NCBI RefSeq assembly: GCF_026213295.1
Contig: NC_079423.1
Location: forward strand, 15,500,809-15,564,808
DNA: 64,000 nt
Source of the DNA: Gadus chalcogrammus
Lineage: Eukaryota > Chordata > Actinopteri > Gadiformes > Gadidae
Reading direction: 5' to 3'
In this document: piece after piece, positions 49,697 through 62,287 of the stretch
Position numbering within the stretch: the first letter of the stretch is position 1
How the letters are laid out: the number at the start of each line of letters is the position of its first letter
Notes under the pieces: model-generated
What the model was told of the DNA's origin: nothing
Seen by the model: the letters and a program-made list of their open reading frames with translations, nothing else
Databases searched by the model: none
Program-made: the position numbers and the translations under genes

Positions 49697-49979
49697 TGGG
49701 CATTTGTGTGTGTGTGTGTGTGTGTGAAACTAGACATATTTGGACAAGATGTGAGGATGGCTTATTTGTGTTTGTGTGTGTGCGAGTGTCCCTGTGTGTA
49801 ATTGTCACACAAATGAATACACTTGGCCCTCAAGCTAAATTTCCTCATGTCCATTTGCTGCCCGATACATTTGGCAAACAGAAAGTACATCTGCACAAAT
49901 TTGTCATCCATTGAATCTGCGTGTGTCTGAGTGTCATAACTATAGACTAAGTCTGATTTCATCATCCTGAGGTAGACCT

Positions 49980-50420
49980 CACATTTCAATGTGTATGTAC
50001 ATTAGCCTTGCATCACAGGGAGCTTGTAAACATGCAAATTAAATAGCAATTCATGCAATTCAATTTGGGGTGGATGGGGGCGTTTGGGGTAAGTGCTTGA
50101 AGTTGGACCTCAGGGAAAAGCTGGCCTGTGGGTGGAATACAATAGCCTGGACGGGCTCTCGAATGCCTCCGTAATGGGGCAATCTGTGGAGACCCTCAGA
50201 GGATTAGTTAGGTCACATTTGGTCAACAGTAGCTACTGAAATGACAATAGGAGAGTGTTCCTCTGAAATACTTGGTAATAATCGTTTATTAATTATAACA
50301 GAGCAACAGAACAATGATTATGACCATCAAGGGGCAGAGGCACACATTAATGAGGCGTTTGTTCGTTTTTAATTTCACTGTGATTGTTATAGTTTGTAAC
50401 ACACCATAATTGTCACATTT
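49980..50420. promoter_or_regulatory. Candidate regulatory block
   Basis: Repeat-free with an octamer ATGCAAAT at 50032-50039 and tttattaattat near 50286. The 3' part contains a YY1-like aaaatggctgcc near 50456, just outside. Confidence 0.28.
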
Positions 50421-51120
50421 GGAGACCTGCCGCTTTAAGCAAAAGACCCCGATCCAAAATGGCTGCCTAAGGTTGGCTAGGGGGGAGGGGGGCGGAGTTT
50501 ACTTGTCTGAGTGGCTGGCCCCGGACCCTGTCCTCATGTCTTATGCACTTTTATGTTGCATTATATTTAATTATGGATCATATTGGGGCGTCCCATAACA
50601 GGCTCTGCTTGCCTCACAGGTACAAACAGTTGAATAATTGAGGGGCCAGCATGTAGCAGAGGATGTGGTCTTGAGTGCAAGCAGGAGAGACCGAGCTCAG
50701 ACGAGTTATCCAATCCAGAGGCTGGCTGCAGGACAAAATGGAGGCAGAGTGCGATGAACCCGTTTACATTGGTATACTGAAATAAATGGATTCAAAACAT
50801 AACTACCGGGTATGTTTGGTCAAACAGTATTGTGATAGTATTGAGAAACATATTTCCCAAGACAAATGTTTGGAACAAAAGGAATCGCGAGTTAAATGGG
50901 TCAGTGCACGTTGTACACTTCTGTTAGCGAGTTATTACACATTATTCACTGTCTCTGCTTTTTTCACGATTTCCAAGCGCTTGCACTGGCCTTCATTAGA
51001 CGTTACATTAAGCTTCTCTTTATGTTGAAAATGGTTTGTGTGGAAAAGCATGGGGTGTAAAGTTAAATCATATTTAACATTTCTGTGAAATAACATGATG
51101 AATTGGTTGCATAAGGGATA
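50420..51120. other. Unique DNA, nothing recognised
   Basis: Short frames only. No repeats or mobile-element ends seen. Confidence 0.4.
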
Positions 51121-51139
51121 TCATGAACCCAAGTGGGTG

Positions 51140-51928
51140 GGAGAGAAGGGAGGAGAGAGAGAACGAGGGGAGGAATGAGGGAAGACAGAGAGAGCGAGAG
51201 AGAGAGAGAGAGAGAGGGGAAAGAACACAAGCGTAAATGTAATGAACAGGAAGCATCCGGAATGAATTCCCAGCGATGGCCATGCATGGCTGAGCTGAGG
51301 TGGCCTGGATAAGCTGGAGCGATGGAGAGAGAGATGCATGAAGAGAGAGAAATGGAGACGGATGGATGGACAGAGAGAGAGAGGTGTAGACGGATAAAGA
51401 GAGAGAGAGAGAGAGATGGAGATGGATAAAGAGAGAGAGAGAGAGAGAGATGTAGATGGATAAAGAGAGAGAGAGATGGAGATGGAAAGATGGAGAGAGA
51501 GGGAGAGATAGAGAGAGAGATGTAGACGGATAGACGGAGGGAGAGAGAGAGAGATGTAGATGGAAAGATGGAGAGAGGGAGAGGTAGAGAGAGATGTAGG
51601 TGGATGTATGGAGGGAGAGAGAGAGAGGAAGAGACAAGGAGAGGGAGAGAGAGAGAGATAGATAAATAGAGAGAGATGGAGACGGAGGGAGAGCGAGGGA
51701 AAGGGATACATGAAGAGAGAGATTGAGACAGATAGATGGAGGGAGAGACAGTGATATAAAGAGAGATCGATGCAGAGGCTCCTGGCCTGGGGAATCTTGC
51801 CGTCCAGCTGAACAGAAGGAACAGAGAGATAAAGAGAAAGATTGAAACAGAAAAAATAGGATGTCACGGAGAGAGAGAAAGATAGAGCGAGAGAGAGAGA
51901 GAGCTTGACATGGAGAGACACGTGGAGC

Positions 51929-52006
<78 letters not shown>

Positions 52007-52012
52007 GAGAGA
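51140..52012. repeat. Long (GA)n-rich satellite-like region
   Basis: Nearly 900 bp of purine-rich + strand. The middle (51360-51640) is a degenerate minisatellite of gatg(g/t)agatggataaa-type words set in GA runs. The right end (about 51930-52002) is pure GA. The - strand frames (up to 266 codons of Ser/Leu) only translate the repeat. Confidence 0.95.
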
Positions 52013-52082
52013 TAGGCCCTCGGGTGATGACAGGTGTAGCCCGCCACTCCAGCTGGGGCCACACAGCTGACCTGGATATCTT

Positions 52083-52200
52083 TCTTCCTCTCTTTCCCTC
52101 TTTCTCTCCCCCTCTCTCTCATTCTCTCTCTCTTTCTCTCCCTCTCTTTCTCGCTCTCTTCCTCTTTCTCCATATCTCTCTCACTCTCTTCAAACACATC
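52083..52200. repeat. (CT)n-rich tract, inverted partner of the GA block
   Basis: Pyrimidine-rich + strand, separated from pure GA by about 80 bp of unique sequence, so the two can pair as an inverted repeat. A CA run follows at 52218-52235. Confidence 0.92.
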
Positions 52201-52439
52201 ACCTCGCTCCAAGGGACACACACACACACACACACGTAAGTATGTTAGCCCATGTCCTTTATTCCGTGTTCGTAATCCGATATATCAGGACTTCTCAATG
52301 CCACCCTTTGCAGAAAGTTTCACAAAACTGTTTCATTATATTCTCTCTGTCACCTTTGGGACTTAAAGCGCTTAGATTTCTTGACAAAGTTCTTAATTCA
52401 AGTCTTAAAAGGTGGCAGTTTAAGCAGCGCACTGGTCTT

Positions 52440-53340
52440 TGTTGAGAAATCAGCTTAGTCGAGCAAAAGCTATATTTGGATAGGACTTAAGTTCCTTTCA
52501 GTTTCATCTCTGTTTCTTTTGCATAATTAAAGTCTAACTTTCATTCTTGCTGGCGTTTACCAGGCAATCCTTCACAGTAAACGAGCGTTTATGCTGTTCT
52601 CAAGGCTACTCATTCAACGAATAAGCATATTATAAATAAAATGTCATGTCTGTTTCAGTTTGATATTACTTTGCGTAAATAATTTAGCTCTACTGAAAGA
52701 CATGAGGACTCCAGCAGACTTAAAGTGTGGATTCAAGCACAAACCCCTTTCAATCATATTGACAATGATAGTAAAAAGTAATATTAATAAATATAACAAT
52801 AACACATTTTATTTATATTGATATTTACTCAAAGACCCTTTATGTACATATAAAAGCCACCATAATATCCAAAATGCAAAGGGTTTTTAAGCGTATTGGC
52901 CCATCAGTGGGGCAGAAGCATTAGAAAAAAACATAAACAACTCTTAATAATTAGCCTTTTTTGATCACTAAACCAATTAGCGTTTCTATCATCGTAGCGA
53001 CCTTTGTGTCACGCGTGGTTAGCTAAAACATCGCCGTGATTAAAAGCAACCCAAAATTAATTCCATTCGCTCCGCTGGCTGCTTACGTGAAGCGACTCCC
53101 CACATGATGATTTAATGAGCGCTGTGCTATGACAAGAAGAAATGATAAGGTCATCGCCGACGCTCAAAGGGGGACGCTTTTTGTAACTGCGTTGATAGAA
53201 CAAGAGCCCACATGACATTCTCTTGAGGTAAAGACTGTGTGTTAAGGCAAATAAAAAGCGGTCGCGCTGAAGCGCAGTCGCAGACGCTGGCTGACACGTT
53301 ATGAGATGCTTTGTGATGTGTGGATTTTGTTTTTCGTAGT
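52440..53340. other. AT-rich unique DNA with a regulatory-looking 3' half
   Basis: No gene. From 52940 to 53300 the DNA is repeat-free with homeodomain-type cores (aataattagcc, ccaattagcg, aaattaattcc) and many CpGs near 53260-53290, which may be a conserved noncoding element. Confidence 0.4.
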
Positions 53341-53402
53341 GTCAAATATTGACTGCAAGACAGCATTCCTTACACACCCACAGACGCCCACGAGCTAGCC
53401 TA

Positions 53403-53543
<141 letters not shown>

Positions 53544-53544
53544 A

Positions 53545-53645
53545 ACTAGCCTTACATTCACTTGCTTACTCAACCACAAATACACAATCACAAAAACATA
53601 GCATAAACTAGCACACCATTCACCTGCTTACTCAAACACACACCC
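53545..53645. repeat. Tandem duplication of an array spacer
   Basis: aactagc...cattcac(t/c)tgcttactcaa occurs at about 53545-53573 and 53606-53634, between CA arrays. Confidence 0.85.
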
Positions 53646-53676
<31 letters not shown>

Positions 53677-53700
53677 ACCAACAATACAATTTCTTATTCC

Positions 53701-53958
<258 letters not shown>

Positions 53959-54189
53959 GACAAACACTCACGCTCACATGTGAACGATTGGGACGGTGCT
54001 CAGCTGAAGCGGCAGGCCTGTCCAGTCCCCTTGGCTCGGGGGGGGATGGGCACGGGGGTCTCTGCCTGGACCCTGGCATCGGGGAGGAGAGGGAGGCAGA
54101 TGCCACGCCGGCCCCCAGAGTGGGACCGCGATCCACGGCCAACAGGAATATCTCTCTGCTGAACGGAGACCATTTGAAAGACACACACA

Positions 54190-54191
<2 letters not shown>

Positions 54192-54224
<33 letters not shown>

Positions 54225-54245
54225 TGTGCGTGCGTGCGTGCGTCC
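54192..54245. repeat. (TG)n then (TGCG)n microsatellite
   Basis: TG run followed by cgtgcgtgcgtgcgtcc. Confidence 0.95.
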
Positions 54246-54449
54246 GTGCATGTATGCATGTTTTGGATTGCAGCAGATGGAGGTAAAACCTTTCAGTTTG
54301 ACCGACCCTCCGTCGTTCAGACCATCCGGTGTACATCCACGGCACGGAACATGTATAATCATGTATATACATATATGCAAATGTGATGACAGATGTACAC
54401 AACATACAACGACACTCGCACAAGACAAGCACCCATGGAGTTTTATGTG

Positions 54450-55300
54450 AACCTGTTTTGAGTGAAGGGAGTATTAAAAAATAACAAATACGCAGTATTT
54501 TCCCTTAGCTACCAACAAAATTAACTCAGTTCTCCCCATCCCCGGGTGTCTTGTTATAAATGGAAGAGCGTTTAAGGAGGAAATAATGAAGGACAGAACA
54601 GGTGCTGGAATAATACCCAGCAGAAGTATCCAGAATGAGCGCTTAAAACACAGGTTAACAGCCTCCTTCCAAAGCTTATTTTTCGTCTCCCAGAGAATTA
54701 TACTGTGTTCACCAAACATCCACGTCTATATATAGCCCTTGAAAGGCATGGCAGATTACATTGGAACAGAGACGGGGTCCATAAGACCACTACTTAAAGC
54801 TGTCTTCTTCTCTTAATGATTGGCATCAGGCTTTGAACCTCCAAGTGCCTCAGATGCAGTGGATGTCAGTACGCCTGTTCTTCTTCCACAAAGGATCATG
54901 GTCGGCTCCATTCCCTTCAGAAATAGCACATTTTCATAGAATATATTCTATTTTATTTATAATTCTATAAAATATATACCATTGAATGTCAGATATATAC
55001 GAACGTAAACGATAGCGGTAAGATAAAAAAGGGAACATCGACTTTTTCACCGAGTTTCGGGCCGTTTTAAGATCTTTAACGAACCGTTGACATTCCAGCG
55101 TTGGGTTGGGGCGGGGAGGTTTGGGGGGGGGTGGGAGGAGAAAGAGGGTGAACCAAGCCTGTAAACCTAAAAACATCTAACAGTACGATGAGCACAGGCC
55201 CTGTTTTAGCGTAGACACCCGCAGCCACTGTAATTCTAGAGTCTTGTGCCTTTGATGTGTAATCTCACATGCATCGCTCGCTCGTTTGAACACACAAACA
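54450..55300. other. Unique DNA, possible noncoding conserved sequence
   Basis: No gene recognised. Moderately AT-rich, with a G-rich stretch near 55106-55135. A 5' octamer lies at 54375-54382. Confidence 0.4.
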
Positions 55301-56383
55301 CAAAGACGACAGCTACACACTCACGCACTCGCACACACACACACACACACGCACGCACGGATGAAAGCAAAACCTTGTCTTCCCAAAATAGGTCACACAC
55401 TGCATTCACTTAGGGAGTGAATGCAGGGAATGTATTGTATCTGTGTGTGTGTGTGTGTGTTTTTATTGTGTTGTGCGTTTGTTTTGCCTGTGTGTATGTG
55501 TGTGTATGGATGCTAAACTATGTATGCGACACAAGGACAAAGTCTCGTGGGTGTTTCAATATCGGACAGGAAGGGAAGGGGTCCGTTTCGGGTCCAGCGT
55601 GCGAGCCAGTCACAGCGCCGTGATCCAGAAACCAGCAGAAAGAGGAACCAACGCGCCCGGTCTGAGTCACGCTAAATATTCAGCGCTGAGGTGGCTGCGG
55701 CGTACGGTGAAATATATGATCTCATGAGAAGAAAGCGTTGACCGAAACCCCTGGAAAAAAAAAACACCTTCTCCCCCTCCTCCCCTCCTCCTCCACCTCC
55801 ATCAGATGGTTCATGGTGAGAAAAGTGGAGAGGAAAAAAAAAAGATAACGTTCATGTTTTTCTCGACGAGATAATACAACGGTTTGGTTCAACCCCTCAA
55901 CCCCCTTACCCGTCCCCCATAACCCCCCTGCCCCCCTGCCCCTGCCCCTGCCGCATCCCGTTAACGGGCGAGACAAATTGAAATGGCGCACTCCCACCAA
56001 ACCCCCCCCCACACCCCCGTGAGGAGAATGAGGGGCGTCTGCCCGTGAAGTGCGGTGAAGACAAGGAGATGGGTGGGTGGGTGAGGGAGGGGGTGTGTGT
56101 GTGTGTGTGCATATTGCGGGGTTGGGTACGCCATAACCCCCCCCCACCTCCCTCCCCCCGGGGCATCATGGCGGCAGTCAAGTGAATGTGAAAACAAGGG
56201 AAAGCTTTACGGAATATTGATTTAATGGCACGGCCAGGGGCGACCGGCGAGGAGAGTTCAGCCGCACTCCGGATTACACACGCTCTATTTCCCCCTCCCG
56301 CCCCGCCCCGCCCCCCCCCACCTCTCCCCTCGTACACAACCTCCCATTCCTCTGCCTCCTCTCTGCCTCCTGCGACCTCCGGA

Positions 56384-56421
56384 GAGGGAGAGAGGGAGAG
56401 AGGGAGAGAGGGAGAGAGGGA

Positions 56422-56491
<70 letters not shown>

Positions 56492-56635
56492 GAGAGAGAG
56501 AGAGAGGGGGAGAGGGAGAGGGGGAGAGGGGGAGGGGGAGAGAGACAGTCTGGGAATAGACGGGGAGGGGGAGAGACAGGGAGAGAGGTATATAGAGAAA
56601 GATAGGAAGAGAGAGAAAGAGAGAGAGAGATCGAG
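56384..56635. repeat. (GA)n/(GGGA)n array
   Basis: ggga-gaga units pass into about 75 bp of pure GA, then gggga variants. Preceded by C/T-rich DNA (56290-56370). Confidence 0.96.
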
Positions 56636-56639
56636 GCAC

Positions 56640-57640
56640 TATTTATTGTGTTGTCCAGCTATGAAGAAAATATATATGAAAGCAAACAGGGTCAACAGAA
56701 GCAAATGTCTGAATGTTAGGGTGGATATCTTAGAAATGATGTAAGATGTTTTACCTCTGGTCACAAACGCAATGGTGCATTACTACACACAATGCTTGAC
56801 GATAGTTGTCATGGCCACACTGCCGGTCGTACCACCCAGCAGCACACAACTTTGAAGGCTCATTAATGATGATGATTTAAATTTTAATCCACGGTGTTTA
56901 GATAAATAAACATGCACAGAACTATGAACATACTGAAGATATACTGAGCTAAGACCGGCCAACCGAACTAGCTTGTATGAAATAAGGGCTCTTATATTTA
57001 GCTTGAGGTCTCTTGGGACTATTAATCAGAAGCGTTGACAATACACTTAACTAAGGGTTTTTTGAGTCGAGGGAGGATTGATTCATTTATACATTTGGTT
57101 GTATTTATATTTGCTGATGTATTTGTTTTGGGGGTTTCCTTGATTCCTTCCGACTGGGGTGTGGGCAGGATTTCCTGTTTCATTTTGTTATGTTTTTAAG
57201 ATGAGAAACTAAACATGAAAAATGTAATAAGCCCTTATTCATATTTACTTTGTAATAATTACTAAGGAAAAAAACACATTTGAGAAGTGTATCGCTAAAA
57301 TGCTTCATGTGTGGCCTATTTGAGGTCATTACAAAAAAATACCATTAGACAGTTTTTTTCATAGTATCAACTTGAATTATTTAGCGTTATGCACTTTAGA
57401 AAGAATGACACAATTTCAAAGAAGAATTGTATGGGGTCAGCCCAAGTTCCAGAGGCACAAGTTCCTCATTCACAGCCTTCGTTGACTTTAAACAAAACCA
57501 ACGTTTCTCCAACGCACCCGCCTGAAAGAAAGAACACTCTTTGCGCAAATGGCACAAAGCAGATGAAGATCTTTGGAACAATTTGTTACATTGCCCCCTT
57601 TTGCTGGAAATCATGAACAGTGAACGCACTCAGATTCTTG
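56640..57640. other. AT-rich unique DNA upstream of the candidate promoter
   Basis: No repeats. A SOX-like inverted pair (gaacaatttgttacattg) lies near 57577-57594. Frames of 75-77 codons on both strands overlap and are unrecognised. Confidence 0.4.
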
Positions 57641-57654
57641 CACACAGGAGAGCC

Positions 57655-57840
57655 GAGGAGGCCGCGCCCCCTCCGCTCTCTCGGCCAATGGGAGCACAGC
57701 AGAACCTTATCAATGTGCCGTCTGTCCGGCCAATGGGGGGACACTCCTGGGCTCACATGACGCGCCTCTGCGCCTCCACTCTCCTCACACCATTCAACCA
57801 CGGAGAGAAGAGGCATCACTGAAGGACTGGAGACCGGCGA
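57655..57840 (+). promoter_or_regulatory. Candidate CpG-island promoter
   Basis: CpG-rich and TATA-less. In order: a GC-box-like cgcgccccctcc (57663-57674), CCAAT boxes at 57685-57689 and 57730-57734 (both in gGCCAATGGG context, 45 bp apart), and an M-box/E-box TCACATGA (57753-57760). Multiple closely spaced CCAAT/GC elements are characteristic of vertebrate promoters. Orientation is inferred from the CCAAT boxes and the splice donor downstream. Confidence 0.55.
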
Positions 57841-58029
57841 AATCGGACGTCAACCGCCACGCAACCGCACAGAGGCTTATTTATCACGCATCAAACTTTA
57901 CTCGAAGTGTACGGTCGCTGCGTCGACGAAATGACGTCCCGCGTCTCGAAACCCCGGACTTTTTCCCGCTCCTCATGCGCGGCGAGACGCCGCGCAGCGA
58001 GATAACGCCCCGAAGTTATCGCAATGACT
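57841..58029 (+). other. Candidate first exon (5' UTR plus ATG-ACT)
   Basis: Follows the CCAAT/GC-box block. Contains CRE-like sites GACGTCA (57846-57852) and TGACGTC (57932-57938). An upstream ORF runs from ATG 57931 to TAA 58003-58005 (24 codons, Arg/Ser-rich). The segment ends with ATG (58024-58026) and ACT, followed at once by a GTAAGT donor (58030-58035). If real, the coding sequence would start with only Met-Thr in this exon and continue outside the window or further right. No downstream exon could be recognised before 64 kb. The -1 base of the donor is T rather than the usual G, which weakens it. The uORF suggests translational control. Confidence 0.4.
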
Positions 58030-58099
58030 GTAAGTAGGCGAAGTTGTTTTTTCCCTGACTTATTTACATCGTTTAAGAGGAAATTATAAAAAAAAAAAA

Positions 58100-58830
58100 A
58101 CGTTAAGAGCCACATGAACTGTGCATGCTGTAAGCTCCCGGTCAGTCAGAGCGAATACTTTGGCTCTCAGAAATGTATTCTTTGTCTCGCCGGGCAGAAC
58201 ATGATGTACCAATAGGTACCTCGCTGTCTGTCACTCAAGTGCAACGTATTATCACCAATAATTTGAGTGTATCACAAGCGGTCCAGTTCCACTGCATGAG
58301 TGGTGTATGTGCGACCCATAGTGCTCGCTCGTTTCAATTGTCGGTCTGGGGTCTTCTGTTTTCCTGTTCTGTCTGTCCGCAAAGAGCCACACCATGAAAT
58401 ATAAATCCCAGCCCGGGCTAAACCCGGTGACCCGGGCCCCGCGCTGTGCGTGCGGTGCGGGGCTTGTCCGACCGGTCGACACTGTGGACATAATTAGGAG
58501 CTCACGAGGAATGGAGTGGGCTGTGGCCCCCACTTGCCCACTTGAGGAGCAGAAAGGAGGAGACTCTTTTTTTTCTCTTTTTTTTTACTCCGATCCGCCG
58601 GGCCAGTATGAGGGTGGATCTCGGAACGATGAAACGGTGTGTCATTTCCATCCGGGATATTGCATATTTTCCGGAATATGTTCCCAACCTAGAATGTGGC
58701 CAAGTTCAAGGTTTTGGTTGTGTGTGTGTTTGTGCCCGGAGGGTGTTTTTAGTGTGCTTTACGAAGCATCATTCTCTCTGCACTCGTTGGAGGCGCTTGT
58801 CTACTATAATTTGAAATTCCATTGAATTGA
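58100..58830. other. CpG-rich DNA downstream of the candidate exon
   Basis: CpG-rich at about 58400-58500, with ccgggc/gcccgg words. A 143-codon + frame (58394-58825) is the longest non-repeat frame here, but it overlaps a 93-codon - frame, ends in a TG-rich stretch and resembles no protein. It is better read as composition. Confidence 0.4.
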
Positions 58831-58986
58831 ACGCTTGGAAGAAATGCCACTTTAGAAAAATGTTAACGGGTTCCTTTACACCCAGAGAGACGGGACGTGT
58901 TTTTTTGTTTCCACGCAGGAGGTTATAAATGAATATTTAATGCATGAAGGTGAAGCAAAGAAAAAATCCACCCCTGATTTATTTAG

Positions 58987-59108
<122 letters not shown>

Positions 59109-59639
59109 TCTTTTCAATTGGAGCACTATCAAAATGAGAGGGTGCGGACGGGGCCCGTTTGATGTCTTGAAAGGCTTCAGATGGCTTTAATTAGGAACTA
59201 TAAAAATCTGTCTGCTCCGTGGAAACCCGACGAGAAAACGGACAAAAAAAGAGTCGAGATAAAAAAAAAAAGACAGCCGACACAGAAAGTCACTTTGACG
59301 GTGGATTGACTAATCAAAATTTGATGAGGCTTTTTTTTCTTTCTCTTTTCTTCTACGCTCCCTTCTCCCTCCCCCCTTGACATCCCCGTCTCATTCCTGA
59401 TGCTGGTCTATCTGTGTTGCTTTGTCTGGCTGTCGCATATTATTATTTTTTATATGCCGCTGTAGTGTGTATGTGTTCGTGCGTGTGCGTGTGTGCGTGC
59501 GCACACCCCACCCCTCTCGACGTGCTGCCATGCGCAACCCTATAACTACCTTCTCGCGCCAGGCCGGCCCCAGACACCTGAAGGCTAGACATAATGATCA
59601 AGCAACGCTCCAGTCTGTCTGGAAGAGGGCCAGTTGCTT

Positions 59640-59712
59640 TATTTTCTCTTCTTCCTCTTCTTCTTCTCCTCCTTCTTCTCCTTCTCCCTCTTCGTCCCTG
59701 CCCTCCCTCGCC
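59640..59712. repeat. (CTT)n/(CCT)n trinucleotide-like tract
   Basis: Pyrimidine-rich cttctt/cctcct units. A TG array follows at 59766-59835. Confidence 0.9.
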
Positions 59713-59801
59713 CACTCTTCCTCCTTCACCCATAATCAAGCGGAGAAAGCAACACTTTGTTATGTTTGTGCGTGTGTGTGTGTGCGCGCGTGAGTGTGTG
59801 T

Positions 59802-59833
<32 letters not shown>

Positions 59834-59961
59834 TTGTACGGTTCCCTTTGCAACATGTCACTGTTATTTATGATGCTGTGTAGCCTATATGCGTCTCAGA
59901 CTGGGGGGTGAGTCACACAGGCGCAATACATGCACACAGATCAAAGACGAGAGTGGCTCTT

Positions 59962-60820
59962 TGTGTGTATGTGTATGTGTGTGTGTGTGTGTGCGCGTGT
60001 GAGCTGTTCGAGCAGGCGTCTTTGTGAATACTTAAATAGCTTGGAGTCCATGTTTTATTTGTGAGAATAGGGGTGTGTAGTTCTAGCTGTATAGCTTTTT
60101 TTTTTTTTTACTGTGGAACTATTACAGATTTTAGTTATGCGGTATTATTGGGGTTTCTAATAGTGCTGAAACCCAGTGAACTGGTGTTGTTAAGAAGTTA
60201 TAAATGAATGGCAATTGTAGATAAATGAATGGTGTAGTAAATTAATGGTAATGAATGGTGAATGTGTTACAAAGTTTTCTGTGATAAAATCCATAATTGT
60301 GACATTTCTGTTTTGCATGCTGTGCGTTTGTATCATTCCACCACACGCAAAAGCGCTGAAGTGCTTTCAGTAGGCGCATTTAGCACAACGCTCTTTAATT
60401 TCTGGTTAAAGATGGATCTAAAGGCTTCATAAGAAGCAGGATTTGACATTGATGCATCAGGATGTTCCTTCATTGGATACACAAGTCTTCTTCAAAGACG
60501 TTTTACACGAGCCGTAGACGCTTGCTTTCTCTTTCTCTGTGTCTGTTTGAAATTGCGTAATTTACCAGCGATTGCTATATTGTGTCATTCCGGCAATGCT
60601 AATCCTGTGTTGATACTGAAGAAATGCACTGAATGTTATTTTTTTATGTAGACTTTTAGATCAAGATGTATCTATTCTCATATTAAAATAGGGAAAGCTC
60701 GCCTGGTATTAGTAATGATATGGTATCAAGTCCAAAAGCTTTGATTTATTTTTTCATTTTTATTTTCAATATGAGTTTCATGGAACCAATCAGATTGGTC
60801 TTCTCCTCTGCCATCTTGGG
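59962..60820. other. TG tract then AT-rich unique DNA
   Basis: TG repeat to about 60001. A low-complexity 'aatgaatggt' stretch lies at about 60197-60262. The rest shows no gene. Confidence 0.5.
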
Positions 60821-60826
60821 ATGATG

Positions 60827-60833
60827 GTGTGTG

Positions 60834-60865
<32 letters not shown>

Positions 60866-60886
60866 AGTGTGTGTGTGTGTGTGGTG
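60827..60886. repeat. (TG)n microsatellite
   Basis: TG run with tttg and gagtg interruptions, followed by a G run. Confidence 0.95.
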
Positions 60887-60949
60887 CAGGGGGAGTGGGG
60901 GGGGATAATTAAAGAGTAACAGTAAGCATCACCATACCCGACCACCACT

Positions 60950-61980
60950 ACCCTTTGAGGTCATATGAATGAGTGAGAGCCCCCTCCCAAACGCAGAAGC
61001 CCTCCAATCAGAAGACCAAGGGGCGTGCCATTGGAGAGGAACAGAAGAAGAAGGGGTCAAGGGCCTCCCCTTTAACCCTGCGGTCTGACCGAGACCCTGA
61101 CTGGTGTCTGAGGTGGATCCTACTGGGACTTTACTTAGATTAAAGTATGCTTTGACCCATGGGGGGGATGTCTGTTATTTTATAAACGGTTTTAAAAAAG
61201 CTCTTAACCCAATGGTTTAAAATACATAAAGGGTAGCTTAAGTAGGTCAGAAGGATGATGCGTGAAATTTCATTTTATTTCATTTTTTTAAACGGCACCG
61301 AAAAAAAACCCTGTTCGCTGAAATTAAAACTGCGTTTTTTTTCTCTCCTCCTTGTGAAATAATGCAACAGCCATGATAATGAAATTGGACGATCACAAAG
61401 CCACAGTTTGGGATTTGGATAACCAGATTTACCCGTGAAGGATTGGAAGTCACAGTCAGGAATGTAAATACTGCAGTCATTCAATTACTGGAGTGCCCTT
61501 TCCTGGGCGAGGTCCCACTGCCGCGGAGAGGTTAATTGTTTCTGAATCTCGGTCCATGGGCTTTTTCTCGAGGAGTGAAATAACAAAGGTAAAACTAAAG
61601 AGATAAAGGGGGAAGGAAGCAGAGAGGGAATGGCGCGTTTTTGGCTAATAATGCCGCAGGGATACTCATTCAGGGGTGGGGGGTAGGGAGGGAAAGGCTC
61701 TGGGAATGTTGAGCTGGTGAGCTGACCTTTGACCTCGCCGTTCCAGGTGCAAGCCCTCAACGCCGGCAGCCAACGTGAAGTCTTTAGACCTTCTTAAGAA
61801 AACTTAAACGCTGACTGAATTCACCATGGCTGATGCAAGACACCACGCGAAAACACATCCTGCTCACATTCTCACCCCCGTCTTCGGTGGTTTTAGTTTC
61901 TTCCGAGCGCCCCTCATGAAAAGTTAAGCTCCCGGGGAAAAACAACGCGCTTCTATTTTTAAAAACGGTGGAGGAGACGG
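60950..61980. other. Unique DNA without a recognised gene
   Basis: Short frames only. No mobile-element ends or tandem repeats seen. Confidence 0.4.
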
Positions 61981-62250
61981 CATCGGTGAAATTGCGTTAT
62001 AATCACAGAAGCGTTAATCACAAGGATGTCATGTATAATTATGACAGGGTTTGATAACGCCACACTGAGGCACCTCAGGCGCTGAGCGAGAGCTTCAGCC
62101 CGGCTCGCTATTAATGGGCATAAATAAAATCCAACAAAGAGTGGAAGGAAGTGCCGGCATGGCCCAGTGATTACTGCTCGGTAAGGTTAATGAACTCATT
62201 TACATACGCTGCCCTGCCATCTGCATTGAGCCAGGGGGCAGATGTGCTAC
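61980..62250. promoter_or_regulatory. Candidate regulatory block
   Basis: Repeat-free, rich in homeodomain-type words (gcgttaatcaca, tattaatgggcataaataaaa, ggttaatgaac). Located 4 kb into the putative first intron of the candidate gene. Confidence 0.28.
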
Positions 62251-62287
62251 GTATAGTAAAAAGAAATGTGTGTGTGTGTGTGTATAT

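Noticed and set aside
51121..51921. 266-codon Ser/Leu-rich - strand frame
   Set aside because: Pure consequence of the GA/CT repeat. Composition matches the dinucleotide, not a protein.
58394..58825. 143-codon + frame in CpG-rich DNA
   Set aside because: It overlaps a 93-codon frame on the opposite strand, lies in the putative first intron, ends in TG-rich DNA and resembles no family. GC-rich DNA produces such frames by lack of stops.
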